40,403 bases of DNA from Planctomycetaceae bacterium. GTDB lineage: Bacteria; Planctomycetota; Planctomycetia; Planctomycetales; Planctomycetaceae. Under the pieces are notes generated by a model. It ran no database searches and was not told the origin of the DNA. It worked only from the letters and a program-made list of their open reading frames with translations. Of this stretch, positions 1 to 8,334 are shown piece by piece. Positions within the stretch are counted from its first letter, which is position 1, and each line of letters starts with the position of its first letter. The translations under genes and the position numbers were made by a program. The stretch lies in contig JAJDEI010000105.1 of assembly GCA_029259845.1 (NCBI GenBank), positions 1-40,403 on the forward strand, read 5' to 3'.

Positions 1-60
1 GGCCGGCAACCCGGCCAGCTGCTGTTCAGAAATCGGCGGTCCTGTTGGTCGCTGCGACAT
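1..60 (-). CDS. IS66-type transposase, N-terminal 20 residues only
   Basis: An ATG at 60-58 on the minus strand opens a frame that stays open to the window edge and encodes MSQRPTGPPISEQQLAGLPA. A start of the form PISEQQLAxLP resembles the N-termini I know from single-ORF IS66 transposases of planctomycetes, which continue into a coiled region before the DDE domain. Only 20 residues are present, so the call depends mainly on the inverted repeat at 124-138. No convincing ribosome binding site is seen upstream of the ATG. Confidence 0.5.
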   Translation of the reverse strand, partial: MSQRPTGPPISEQQLAGLPA

Positions 61-138
61 GGAGGAGATGTCGCAGAAAACGCCATCTGTGAAAAGACGA
101 ATTGCTCACCCAACCTCGTTCGAGGTGTGAACGGTTAC
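1..138 (-). mobile_element. IS66-family insertion sequence, left (5') end, truncated by window edge
   Basis: The element enters from the left edge and ends at 138. Read on the minus strand its tip is GTAACCGTTCACACC, and the same 15 bases plus one more (16 in all) form the tip of the element at 40266 at the other end of the window. IS66 elements are known to begin with GTAA. The minus strand then runs through a short leader into the start of a transposase-like reading frame at 60. I infer that this is the transposase-start end of the element. The terminal inverted repeat is seen directly; the family call relies on the clear IS66 C-terminus at the other window end. Confidence 0.7.
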
Positions 139-219
139 GAATTCCACCCGGCAGGCCAGGGCCGTCTCGGAAGTGTCGGAAACAAGGAAGCGACGGCCTG
201 CGCGGCGATGGGACCGGCC

Positions 220-498
220 CTATCCGCCCGAGATGGGAGACATCAACGTCACGATGTCGCCATCCTGGAGCGCGGGAGATTCGCCTGCGGAGACTTGCCG
301 GTCACCGATGAAGATCAGAACCGAGGAGCGGAGCTCGCCCGCCGCATCGACCAGCAGCGACTGCAACGGGTCTCCCTTCCGCCCGGCGATTTGCAGAATG
401 AGGCTTCGCACGTCCTGCGGCCCGTCAACGTCGAGGATCTCCGATCCTGTGCCGGCGGCGCGTTTCAGCAGAGTTTCGTATTGGACCGTGATGGGCAT
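220..498 (-). CDS. MoaD/ThiS-family ubiquitin-like sulfur carrier protein
   Basis: The product has 92 residues and ends in ...VTLMSPISGG. A C-terminal di-glycine is the hallmark of MoaD and ThiS, where it is adenylated and thiocarboxylated to donate sulfur. The segment ending DGDIVTLMSPISGG is the usual final beta strand and tail of this beta-grasp fold. The length (80-95) fits. It is the last gene of a minus-strand operon with molybdate/tungstate transporter genes, 45 nt after the ATPase stop, which favours a role in molybdopterin synthesis (MoaD-like) over thiamine synthesis. No MoaE, MoeB or ThiF partner lies in the window. A MoaD-like carrier for a tungsten enzyme is also possible. The IS66 end lies 82 bp past its stop codon. 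Confidence 0.8.
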   Translation of the reverse strand: MPITVQYETLLKRAAGTGSEILDVDGPQDVRSLILQIAGRKGDPLQSLLVDAAGELRSSVLIFIGDRQVSAGESPALQDGDIVTLMSPISGG

Positions 499-543
499 CG
501 GCAGGCTGCCAACTCGAAAAATGTCGACTCAGTCGTCACCGGT

Positions 544-1197
544 TTAATGCGCTGACGGTTTTGACGTCTCGATCTTACCGTCGGTGATGCGGAACAAACA
601 GTCGGCCAGACGCTCGGCTTCGTCGAGGTTATGGGTCACATGCAGGGTCGTCACGCCCGTGCGGCGGCGGACATCTTCGAGCAGTTCGCACATCTGCAGC
701 CGCGTGTCGGTGTCGAGAGCACTGAGCGGCTCATCCAGACAGAGGATTTGCGGGCGGAACGACAGGGCGCGGCCCAGTGCGACCCGTTGCCGCTCGCCGC
801 CGCTGAGCCCGAGCGGCGTCCGGTCCAAGAGTGGCGTGATGTGCAGCATGTCCGCCAGTTCCGCGACACGCGCCTCGGCCGTCTTGCGGTCGACGCGCCG
901 GATATCGAGAGCGAACGACAGATGGTCCCGCACGTTCATCCGCGAGAACAAGGCCCCATCTTGCGGCACGTACCCGATCCCACGGACGGCCGGATTAAGC
1001 GCCGTAACGTCTTCGTCGCCCAGCCGAATGCGTCCGGAAATAATCGATCGCAGGCCGAGGACCGATTCGAGAAGCGTCGTCTTCCCGGAGCCGGTCTTCC
1101 CCATCAGGACGCCGTACCGCCCCGTCGGCACGGTCAGCGAAACGGCGTCCAACCGAAACTGCCCCGCCTGTACTGAGATGTTGTCGAGATCAATCAT
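544..1197 (-). CDS. modC: Molybdate/tungstate ABC transporter ATP-binding protein
   Basis: This 217-residue ABC ATPase has every expected motif: Walker A GKTGSGKTT near residue 33, Q-loop YVPQD, signature LSGGERQRVALGRAL, Walker B ILCLDEPLSALD and the switch histidine in LHVTHN. It would energise the permease encoded upstream. It ends shortly after the ATPase core, so the C-terminal Mop/TOBE molybdate-binding domain of classical ModC is absent, as in WtpC/TupC-like or short ModC proteins. I chose the ATG at 1197 (MIDLDNISV) because the reading frame upstream of it runs through a repeat-rich spacer and has no family similarity. Neighbouring genes set the substrate as an oxyanion such as molybdate or tungstate; the two cannot be told apart here. 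Confidence 0.88.
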   Translation of the reverse strand: MIDLDNISVQAGQFRLDAVSLTVPTGRYGVLMGKTGSGKTTLLESVLGLRSIISGRIRLGDEDVTALNPAVRGIGYVPQDGALFSRMNVRDHLSFALDIRRVDRKTAEARVAELADMLHITPLLDRTPLGLSGGERQRVALGRALSFRPQILCLDEPLSALDTDTRLQMCELLEDVRRRTGVTTLHVTHNLDEAERLADCLFRITDGKIETSKPSAH

Positions 1198-1435
1198 TGT
1201 CTGGTTGAGAGTTGAAGATTGAGAGTTGAAGGTTGAAAGTTGTTTCCAAACTCTGTTTGGGAACAAGTGTCCTCGAAGCTCTGCGTCACGATCCTTCACA
1301 CGTGGCCATTCCTTCCGTGCGAACGATGAGAAACGGAGTTGTTCGAAAGGGCGTTCCCAAACTGGAGTTTGGGAACGAGGAGGGTTCGACCTTCAGCCTT
1401 CAACACTCAACCTTAGACATTCTCCCCCCCTTTCG
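1198..1435. repeat. Repeat-filled spacer between modB and modC
   Basis: This 238-bp gap inside the operon is built of repeats. Two palindromes of the form GTTCCCAAACT..AGTTTGGGAAC lie at 1242-1264 (degenerate) and 1353-1376 (near perfect). Outside them are inverted blocks of a TTGAAGG-like heptad: TTGAAGGTTGAAAGTTG near 1226-1242 on the plus strand, and its complement CAGCCTTCAACACTCAACC near 1393-1411. No open frame here resembles a protein. The same palindrome occurs twice at 25660-25762, so it is a dispersed family. Whether the hairpins attenuate modC expression is not known. Confidence 0.75.
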
Positions 1436-2356
1436 TCACAAACCAGCGTCTCGCACTCCCCACACGCGGGTGATGACAAGCACGGCAATCGCGGCGGCGA
1501 CCATGATCAGCGACACGGCAACGGCGGCTTCGATGTTGCCGACGTTCATCTCCAGGAACACGGATGTGGAGAGCACTTCGGTTTTCATGCGGGTCGTGCC
1601 GGCAAAAATCAACAGCGGGCCAAACTCGCCCAAAGCCCGCGCCCAGGCAAGCGTGAGGGCCGTCATCATGCCGCGCGACGCTTCCGGCAGCACGACCATG
1701 CCAAAGGCCTGCGCGCGGCTGCAACCCAGAGTGACCGCGACATGCTCACAGCGCGGGTTGATGTGGTCGAAGGTGGACTTCATCGTCCGGACGGCGAACG
1801 CACAGGCGACCGAAAACTGGGCGATGACAACCGCCGGCACCTGATACACGATGCTCCGCGCCGACCAGGAGAATGGCGGAAACTGAAACAGGATCAGCAG
1901 ACTCAACCCCACCACCAGCGGGGGCAGCACGATCGGGATGTCCAGCACTGCATCCAGCAGCCGCTTGCCGCGAAACTCGTGTCGCGCGAGCAGATATCCC
2001 AACGGCACGGCGACGACTAACGAAATCACGGCCGCCAAGGTGCACGAAATCAGGCTGAGCCAGATGGAGTGCCGGATCTTGGCATCCGCCAACGCGACGG
2101 TGATCGGATTCTGCGTCAAAACAGCCCGGAGAGGATGTTCGGCCCGTGCAGCCGCCGTGAACGTCTGATCCGCCATGTACGTTGCGTCCGCGAGCAACAT
2201 GGCGACGATCAGCAGCACATACGTCCCGCCAATGACTGACAGGCACATGTAAAACACACGGTTTGACAAACGGATCGCGGCAGGATTCCGACGACGTCCG
2301 TATTCGCGATCTTGGGTCGCAGTCGGTTGAGGCCGCGGTATCTCGATCGCCTTCAC
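1436..2356 (-). CDS. modB: Molybdate/tungstate ABC transporter permease
   Basis: This 306-residue membrane protein is a BPD-type inner-membrane ABC permease. Hydrophobic segments include CLSVIGGTYVLLIVAML, LISCTLAAVISLVVAVPLG and VVGLSLLILFQFPPF. The cytoplasmic coupling motif EASRGMMTALTLAWARALGEFG matches the EAA loop that contacts the ATPase. The start is a GTG at 2356 (VKAIEIPRP) that overlaps the TGA stop of the binding-protein gene as GTGA, the usual sign of translational coupling. An open frame continues far upstream but lies inside the preceding gene and is not real. The ATPase gene follows after a repeat-rich 238-bp gap. Confidence 0.88.
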   Translation of the reverse strand: MKAIEIPRPQPTATQDREYGRRRNPAAIRLSNRVFYMCLSVIGGTYVLLIVAMLLADATYMADQTFTAAARAEHPLRAVLTQNPITVALADAKIRHSIWLSLISCTLAAVISLVVAVPLGYLLARHEFRGKRLLDAVLDIPIVLPPLVVGLSLLILFQFPPFSWSARSIVYQVPAVVIAQFSVACAFAVRTMKSTFDHINPRCEHVAVTLGCSRAQAFGMVVLPEASRGMMTALTLAWARALGEFGPLLIFAGTTRMKTEVLSTSVFLEMNVGNIEAAVAVSLIMVAAAIAVLVITRVWGVRDAGL

Positions 2357-3996
2357 GGATGCCCGCCTTCCGACGCCGGGGCCGCAGACTCCTCGGCCAA
2401 TCGGAAGTGGAATCCTGCCGACTCGAACGCCTCCGGAGACGCGACGATTCGACGAAAGAGCCGTCTGACGAGATACTTGTGCTCGCTCGATTTGGCGATG
2501 CTCAACGGTTGAATCGCCCGATTCATCGGCGAAGCGACCCGGACGATATCGATCCGATCCTGATTCACCAGGACATCCGTGATATAGGCAATGGCGGCGT
2601 CCACATGGCCGGTCAGCACGTCCGGGACGAGCAACGCCGAAGAGGATTTCTCCACCACGACTTCGCCGGGATCCGCCTGCTTGGCCATCAGCTTGTCGTA
2701 CATCCCGTCTTCGCTCAGCATGCGGCGGGTGAGAGCACCAATCGTGCATTGGTCCGGTTGGCCAATGGCCACACGGACCCCCGGCTTGATCAGGTCGTCA
2801 GGGGTCCGGACCTTCGTGCTTCCTTTGGGCACGGCAATCACGATCTCGACATCCGAAACGTTTGCCGCTTCCTGAAACCACTCGCGGACGTTTTCCAAGT
2901 AGTACACGTCGCAAGCCATGTACACATCGGGAAAGCCGAGCGCGGTTTTTTGCCCGTCGATCGTCTTCATACGGCTGGTGAGGATGCCGCACCCGTCGTA
3001 GTTGGTGTTGACGTCGACCCCTTCCCGTTCCTGAAAGTCGGCGACAATCTGTTCCACAACCCGGCGGTTGACCGCTCCGCAATAAAAATTGATCTGCGGA
3101 CGTTCGGCCCACACGTCCCCTTCGACCGGGCGCAGTCCGGCCTCTTCAAACACCGGCAGTCCCTTGTCGCGCGCGGTGAGGTACCGCGCGAATCGCAGGG
3201 CGGCCGTCGGCTCTCGCGAGGAAGTCAGCACCGCGAGGCTGACGAGGTTGGGGTCGCCTTCCAGTTCGGGAACACTGACCGCCACGAACTCATCCCGGTA
3301 CTTGGGCATCGCGACGGTGGTGTCCCAGACGATTCCCGCGTCGACGGCTCCCAGTTTGACGTCATTGGCGACATCGTTGACAGTCGGTTTAAAGACACCC
3401 CGGCGGGTGACCGCCGCTTCGAGCTGTGCCCACCGGTTTGTCCCGTCCACCGTTACGGCTTCCAGTGAGCGTTGAACGGCCCGTCCCACAGCCGCCTGAT
3501 CGGGATGGGCGATGCAAACAGAGACGTCCTCGCGGAGCAGATCCGCCAGCGATGCGATTTTCTTCGGACTGTCCTTGCGGACAGCGACCACGGGCCGCTG
3601 ATGGCCGGCCGGCAGCGTCTCCCGGGCGAGTCCCAGTTCAACCGCCTTATCCGTATAGAAGTCGTCCGCAGCAAGATACAAGTCCGCTGTGCCAAATTTG
3701 TTGACCTGAAGCTGGTTGAGGAGCGTGTTTGATCCGCCGTACTGGAGAACGATCTTGGTCCCGTACTCCTGTTCGTACTGCTTGGCGATCCGCTCAACGG
3801 GAACCCGCAAGCCGGCTGCGGAGTACAGGGTGAGCGTCTCGCCCGACGAATCGTGGGCGCGTCCGCCCCGGCTGAGTAACGCCACACACAGTCCGATCGT
3901 TGCGACGCCCGCCAGCAGCAGCACCCATAACAGGTTGCTGCGACCGGACCGGGGCGAGGCCGGGCCTTCGAGACGGCGGGAAACAGGGCGGTTCAT
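2353..3996 (-). CDS. modA: Tandem double-domain molybdate/tungstate-binding protein (ModA-ModA fusion)
   Basis: The protein has 547 residues, about twice the 230-260 of a normal ModA. After a membrane/signal segment at residues 22-42 (LLWVLLLAGVATIGLCVALL) there are two type-II periplasmic-binding domains in tandem, about 55-290 and 303-530. They align by eye: LYSAAGLRVPVERIAKQYEQ with FYCGAVNRRVVEQIVADFQE, then YGGSNTLLNQLQ with YDGCGILTSRMK, then ADLYLAADDFY with PDVYMACDVYY, and AHPDQAAVGRAV with GQPDQCTIGALT. It captures the oxyanion outside the membrane and delivers it to the permease, with which it overlaps by 4 bp. One domain may bind ligand and the other act structurally, or both may bind. 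No lipobox cysteine is obvious, so it is probably membrane-anchored. Confidence 0.85.
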   Translation of the reverse strand: MNRPVSRRLEGPASPRSGRSNLLWVLLLAGVATIGLCVALLSRGGRAHDSSGETLTLYSAAGLRVPVERIAKQYEQEYGTKIVLQYGGSNTLLNQLQVNKFGTADLYLAADDFYTDKAVELGLARETLPAGHQRPVVAVRKDSPKKIASLADLLREDVSVCIAHPDQAAVGRAVQRSLEAVTVDGTNRWAQLEAAVTRRGVFKPTVNDVANDVKLGAVDAGIVWDTTVAMPKYRDEFVAVSVPELEGDPNLVSLAVLTSSREPTAALRFARYLTARDKGLPVFEEAGLRPVEGDVWAERPQINFYCGAVNRRVVEQIVADFQEREGVDVNTNYDGCGILTSRMKTIDGQKTALGFPDVYMACDVYYLENVREWFQEAANVSDVEIVIAVPKGSTKVRTPDDLIKPGVRVAIGQPDQCTIGALTRRMLSEDGMYDKLMAKQADPGEVVVEKSSSALLVPDVLTGHVDAAIAYITDVLVNQDRIDIVRVASPMNRAIQPLSIAKSSEHKYLVRRLFRRIVASPEAFESAGFHFRLAEESAAPASEGGHP

Positions 3997-4695
3997 TCGT
4001 CGGAGTCTTTCGGTTGTCCTGAGAACAGGGGACTGAGTACGGAGTCCCCGGTACCGATGACTGAGTACCGATGACCCAGTCCTGCGCGGTGCTGTCGCAA
4101 ATCACGTGATCTCTCAAGCTAAACCACACAGGCGGAGGAATCAACATACCGAAGAAATCGGACAGGGCCGTTCAAAGATTGAAGCTGGGGAACCTCGTAA
4201 CCCGAAGCGTCAGCGAGGGACGAATCGCTTCCTCACGTTCGCTTCCTCGCTTACGCTTCGGGTTACCATTGAGCTTGTCCCGGTCGGTCTTCTCCAAAGT
4301 GAAACTTTGAATGGCCCTGGGAAATCGGGGTCGGGCAGGGTGCATCCGCTCAGGGCTGGGGGTGGCAGGGGCGATCTGAAACCGATGATTGGTCAGCCGT
4401 TTGGAAGTTTGGGGCTGTGGACGGTGAACGAGCCGCGCCCACGGCCAAAGTGTTCGGTCAGAGGAAACGTTTCCGTCGCCTCAACATTGCCCCAGCCACC
4501 CGGAAATGGGCGAAGACCGTCATCGACGCCGATGCACCCGGACAGGCACTGAGCGTGCGGCGTCCGCTCCGGCACCCTCGCCCCGGGTCGCGAAACCGTC
4601 CGGCTGTATCATGGAGCGGATTGTCGTATACTGGTGGTCGCCGCGTTGATGCTTGAACAATTCCGCTCTCCCGTTGCTTAGCAGGATGACATTCG
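3997..4695. other. 699-bp divergent intergenic region with nested repeats
   Basis: No supportable gene lies here. It separates the minus-strand mod operon from the plus-strand phosphatase gene, so both promoters should be in it. Near the mod end, 4030-4080 holds interleaved short direct repeats: GTACCGATGAC at 4051 and 4065, and GACTGAGTAC at 4031 and 4059. The stretch 4163-4319 is a nested inverted-repeat element listed separately. A perfect 12-bp palindrome GGAAACGTTTCC sits at 4463-4474 and could be an operator. TATACT at 4627 resembles a -10 box, without a good -35. Confidence 0.6.
4163..4319. repeat. Nested inverted-repeat element (MITE/REP-like, 157 bp)
   Basis: The outer arms are CAGGGCCGTTCAAAG at 4163-4177 and CTTTGAATGGCCCTG at 4305-4319, complementary at 14 of 15 positions, with weaker pairing for about 15 further bases inward. 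The inner arms are GTAACCCGAAGCGTCAGCGAGG (4197-4218) and its near complement at 4245-4266. The transcript could fold into one long interrupted hairpin. The inner sequence resembles the CCCGAAGCG-type intergenic repeats that I recall as common in planctomycete genomes. No reading frame is present. Confidence 0.65.
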
Positions 4696-6378
4696 ATGGC
4701 CAAGTTGATTCTGTTGCAGGAGGGCGCGGCGACGCCTTTCGATCTGACCGAGCCGGCCACGACCATCGGCCGGCGTCCCGACTGCACGGTCCAGGTTCAG
4801 TCGGACATGGTGTCGCGGAAGCATGCCCAGGTTCTCTCCTGCGACGGCCAGTTCGTTCTGGAAGATCTGGGCAGCGGGAATGGTTCGTTCGTCAACGGCC
4901 AGAGAATCGAGCAGCCGACCCCACTGGTTCACGATGACCGCATCAAGCTGGGGCCGATATTGTTTCGCTTCGAAGGGGATCAGGCGCCCGAAGACTCCCA
5001 GGCAGATCGTCCGACCCAGGTCCGCGACAGCCCCCTGGCAGACGTCGTGGACATCACCAACGACGACAGCGGGTCCACGATCATGGGCACACTGGACACG
5101 GCGGGTGGGTTTGGGCTGTTGGATGTGCAGCCTCAGGCGAAGCTGAAAGCCGTGCTCGACATCAGCCGCAGCCTCGCCGGGACGGTCGACTGGAACTCGC
5201 TGCTGCCCAAGATTCTCGACACGTTGTTCGAGATTTTCCCCCACGCCGACCGCGGCTGCATTCTCATTCGTGACGAGTCGACCGGTAACATGGTTCCCCG
5301 CGCGATCAAGCATCGCCGCGACAGCGAGGACGACTCCGTCAAACTGAGCCGCACGATTCTCAACACCGTTCTCGAACAGAAGAAAGCCATCCTTTCGGCT
5401 GACGCGGCAAGTGACTCCCGTTTCGAAGCCAGCGAATCGATCACCAACCTCACGATCCGCTCGATGATGTGCGTTCCGCTCCTGGGGCTGTCCGGCGATG
5501 CGATGGGCGCGATCAACATTGACACCCAAAACCCGCTCGCCCAATTTCGGAAAGACGATCTGGATCTCATGATCGCGGTTGCCGGCCAGGCGGCGTTGTC
5601 GATCGATGGGGCGCGACTGCTTTCGACATACGTCGAAAAGCAGAAGCAGGACAACGAGATGCGGATCGCAGCCAACGTGCAGCGGGCACTGCTGCCGGAC
5701 CATCTGCCGGAACTGGACGGATACGAGTTCTTCGCCAGTTACGAGGCGGCACAGGCTGTCGGCGGCGACTACTACGATATCTTCCCGCTGAACAACGGGA
5801 AGTATTGCCTGGCGTTTGGTGACGTGGCCGGCAAGGGGGTCCCCGCGTCGCTGGTGATGTCGCGTCTGGCGAGCGTCGTCCGCAGTACCTTTCAGCACGT
5901 CGATGAGGCGGACGAGGCGGTCTCGCAGATCAACGACCATATGTGTGCCAAGGCGGTCGAAGGTCGGTTCGTCACCTTCGTCGCCACGCTGCTCGACCCG
6001 GCAAGCCATTCCATCTCCGTCGTCAACGCGGGGCACATGTCGCCCATGGTCCGCAAACTGGACGGCACGATCGAAGAGTTGCCGGCAGGAACCGTCGGGA
6101 TTCCGCTCGGCGTGCTCGAAGGCTTCTCGTATGAGTCCATCCAGCGAACGCTTGATCCGGGCGATACGGTCGTGATCTACACCGACGGCGTCAGCGAAGC
6201 CATGAACCACGACAGCGAATTGTACGGATTGGAACGCCTGCGCGAGTTCGTCTCCCAAGGCCCCGTCCATGCGGACGAACTCGGAAAGGCCGTGCGGACG
6301 GACGTCAAAAAACACGCCGACGGTCGCGAGCAGAACGACGACATCACGATGATGGTCTTCGGCCGGAATAGTGATTAG
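4696..6378 (+). CDS. FHA-GAF-SpoIIE/RsbU-type PP2C serine phosphatase
   Basis: The 560 residues hold three domains. Residues 1-95 are an FHA phosphothreonine-binding domain with GRRPDC, SRKHA and [10 protein letters not shown]. Residues about 150-310 are a GAF sensor domain ([20 protein letters not shown] ... [11 protein letters not shown] ... GAINID ... [14 protein letters not shown]). Residues 325-556 are a SpoIIE/RsbU PP2C phosphatase with metal-binding GGDYYD (356-361), GDVAGKG (375-381) and [13 protein letters not shown]. Proteins of this type dephosphorylate anti-sigma antagonists in partner-switching or act in general signalling. No anti-sigma or STAS partner is adjacent. The protein is soluble, with no membrane segment. 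The ATG at 4696 directly opens the FHA domain. Confidence 0.92.
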   Translation: MAKLILLQEGAATPFDLTEPATTIGRRPDCTVQVQSDMVSRKHAQVLSCDGQFVLEDLGSGNGSFVNGQRIEQPTPLVHDDRIKLGPILFRFEGDQAPEDSQADRPTQVRDSPLADVVDITNDDSGSTIMGTLDTAGGFGLLDVQPQAKLKAVLDISRSLAGTVDWNSLLPKILDTLFEIFPHADRGCILIRDESTGNMVPRAIKHRRDSEDDSVKLSRTILNTVLEQKKAILSADAASDSRFEASESITNLTIRSMMCVPLLGLSGDAMGAINIDTQNPLAQFRKDDLDLMIAVAGQAALSIDGARLLSTYVEKQKQDNEMRIAANVQRALLPDHLPELDGYEFFASYEAAQAVGGDYYDIFPLNNGKYCLAFGDVAGKGVPASLVMSRLASVVRSTFQHVDEADEAVSQINDHMCAKAVEGRFVTFVATLLDPASHSISVVNAGHMSPMVRKLDGTIEELPAGTVGIPLGVLEGFSYESIQRTLDPGDTVVIYTDGVSEAMNHDSELYGLERLREFVSQGPVHADELGKAVRTDVKKHADGREQNDDITMMVFGRNSD

Positions 6379-6627
6379 TTGACTCGCATAAAGAGGGGTG
6401 GATGGGGCATCTTTGTGTGAGGAGTCGATAGCAAGTATGGATTTGCTTCAACAGGTTGACTGACCAATAATCGTGACAGCCCCAGGTGTGTGAGCCGCGC
6501 GACTGGGGCCGTGGATGCGTGCTGGTTGACGTAAGCTGGCGGCCCATCATGGCCGGGCTCGTTCCATCACGGACATTCACGCCCCAGCCATCCGTCGTTC
6601 CCTGCTGTGTTTCAACATTGATTTGGA

Positions 6628-8226
6628 TTGGCCGTGGAATCTTCAGACGCTCCCGATGCCTCAGCGAGCCTCTCTGCTGAGGATTTGAGGACTCTTGTCA
6701 CACGGATGGAAGCGGTGGCCGACGATCGCGGGTTGCTACAACTGCTGTCTCAGGAGGAAATGCATCGTCTTCTCCGGGCGGCTGAGAAAGTGGCCCTGCC
6801 CACGCGAACCGACCGCCGCCGGCTCAAACGAGCGTTCCTCAAGCAGGAGCAGGAAGAGCGGAATCGCCAACGGGAAGCGGACGATCGGCATCTGTCACAG
6901 ACCGGCATTCGTTCCGAAAACGGCGTGCGGCGTCGGTTTATCAAAGCCTTTCCGCCCCAGCCGTTCGACGCGGACCTGCCGCCACAAGCCGGGACAGCGG
7001 ACAACGGTGCACCCCGGTTGCAGGTACCGCGCAGCTGCTACATCTGCAAACAGGACTACGACCGGCTGCACCACTTCTATGACGCACTCTGTCCTGACTG
7101 TGCGGCCCTCAACTGGACGCGGCGGTATCAGACGTTCGATCTCTCCGGACGTTACGCGCTGGTCACCGGCGGCCGGGTGAAGATCGGTTACGAGGCGGCC
7201 CTCAAACTGTTGCGTGCCAGGGCCACCGTCGTCGTCACGACCCGCTTCCCCGCCGATGCCGCCCGGCGATTTCTCCTCGAAGAAGACTCGGCCGACTGGC
7301 ACGACCGGCTGCAGGTGCAGGGCATTGATCTGCGGCACACGCCCAGTGTCGAGGCGCTGTGTGACCATCTCTGCCAAACGCTCCCGCGGCTGGACTTCCT
7401 GCTCAACAACGCCTGCCAGACCGTTCGCCGACCTCCGGGATTCTATGCCCATTTGATGCAAGCCGAACGGGACCTTGCCGGGTCGTTGTCGCCGGCTGGC
7501 CGCGCGATGCTGGCGTCTTATGAAGAGTTGAGGCATCACGAAGACTTGCGACGTCACTCAGACACACCGGCGATCAACGAAGTGGCGCTGCCGTCACAGG
7601 TGACGAGCAGTTTCGCCGGAATTCAGCGGGCGGCGGAACTCTCCCAGTTGCCGCTCATGCCCGACGACCAAGCCGGCGAAGAGACGCTGTTTCCCGCCGG
7701 ACGGTACGACGCGGACCTGCAGCAGGTCGATCTCCGCACGGTCAACAGTTGGCGGCTGCGACTGGCCGACGTGCCGACGGTCGAATTGCTGGAAGTGCAT
7801 CTGGTCAATGCGGTCGCCCCGTTCATTCTCAACGCGCGTCTCAAGCCGTTGATGCAGCGTGTGCCCACGCCGGACCAGCATATTATCAATGTCTCGGCGA
7901 TGGAGGGGGTGTTCTACCGGGCGTACAAAACGGACAAGCATCCGCACACCAACATGGCCAAAGCGGCCCTTAATATGCTAACCCGCACGTCGGCTCAGGA
8001 CTATGCCGCCGACGGCATTCACATGAATTCCGTCGACACCGGCTGGATCACCGACGAAGACCCTGCCGATATCGCCAATCGCAAGCAACAGGAACTCGGC
8101 TTCCATCCCCCGCTCGATACGATCGACGCCGCCGCCCGCATCTGCGACCCCATCTTCACCGGCTTCCTCACCGGCGAGCACCCCTGGGGCCAGTTTTTCA
8201 AGGACTACCAACCGGCCAACTGGTAG
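6628..8226 (+). CDS. SDR-family oxidoreductase with N-terminal extension and zinc ribbon
   Basis: The 532 residues hold an SDR Rossmann core from about 170 on: LSGRYALVTGGRVKIG (cofactor loop), VVVTTRFPADAARRFLLEED, LDFLLNNACQ, IINVSAMEG (Ser 423) and AKAALNMLTRTSAQDYA. Residues 137-158 (CYICKQDY ... CPDC) form a zinc-ribbon motif just before the core. An insertion of about 100 residues (265-365) follows the NNA motif. At the position of the usual catalytic Tyr (YxxxK) the sequence has Thr 441 with Lys 445; a second possible motif, YKTDK, lies 8 residues earlier at 433-437. The substrate is unknown. The start is uncertain: TTG at 6628 is the most upstream start, ATG at 6706 is an alternative, and neither has a good ribosome binding site. 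Confidence 0.82.
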   Translation: MAVESSDAPDASASLSAEDLRTLVTRMEAVADDRGLLQLLSQEEMHRLLRAAEKVALPTRTDRRRLKRAFLKQEQEERNRQREADDRHLSQTGIRSENGVRRRFIKAFPPQPFDADLPPQAGTADNGAPRLQVPRSCYICKQDYDRLHHFYDALCPDCAALNWTRRYQTFDLSGRYALVTGGRVKIGYEAALKLLRARATVVVTTRFPADAARRFLLEEDSADWHDRLQVQGIDLRHTPSVEALCDHLCQTLPRLDFLLNNACQTVRRPPGFYAHLMQAERDLAGSLSPAGRAMLASYEELRHHEDLRRHSDTPAINEVALPSQVTSSFAGIQRAAELSQLPLMPDDQAGEETLFPAGRYDADLQQVDLRTVNSWRLRLADVPTVELLEVHLVNAVAPFILNARLKPLMQRVPTPDQHIINVSAMEGVFYRAYKTDKHPHTNMAKAALNMLTRTSAQDYAADGIHMNSVDTGWITDEDPADIANRKQQELGFHPPLDTIDAAARICDPIFTGFLTGEHPWGQFFKDYQPANW

Positions 8227-8334
8227 CATGTCATTGTTTTCTGCCCGGACAACGCTTGGACGGAAGATTCGGGCCGATTCCGACAGACGTTTCCTATCGA
8301 GTTTCGGTCGCCCGCCATTCGGGTTGAGGTTCTA

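Noticed and set aside
2357..2749. Upstream extension of the permease reading frame
   Set aside because: It lies wholly within the binding-protein gene in another frame; the GTG at 2356 overlaps that gene's stop as expected for coupled genes.
4393..4575. Small minus-strand ORF in the 4.0-4.7 kb gap
   Set aside because: No ribosome binding site, no recognisable motif, and low-complexity Gly/Arg content as in shadow frames.
4678..6315. A 545-codon open frame on the minus strand opposite the FHA-GAF-SpoIIE gene
   Set aside because: Its translation has no recognisable domain, while the opposite strand encodes a complete three-domain protein. Long antisense frames are expected in GC-rich DNA.
6479..6509. 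GCCCCAG/CTGGGGC inverted repeat before the SDR gene as an operator
   Set aside because: Seven-base arms with a 17-base gap are expected by chance in GC-rich DNA, and nothing links them to a regulator.
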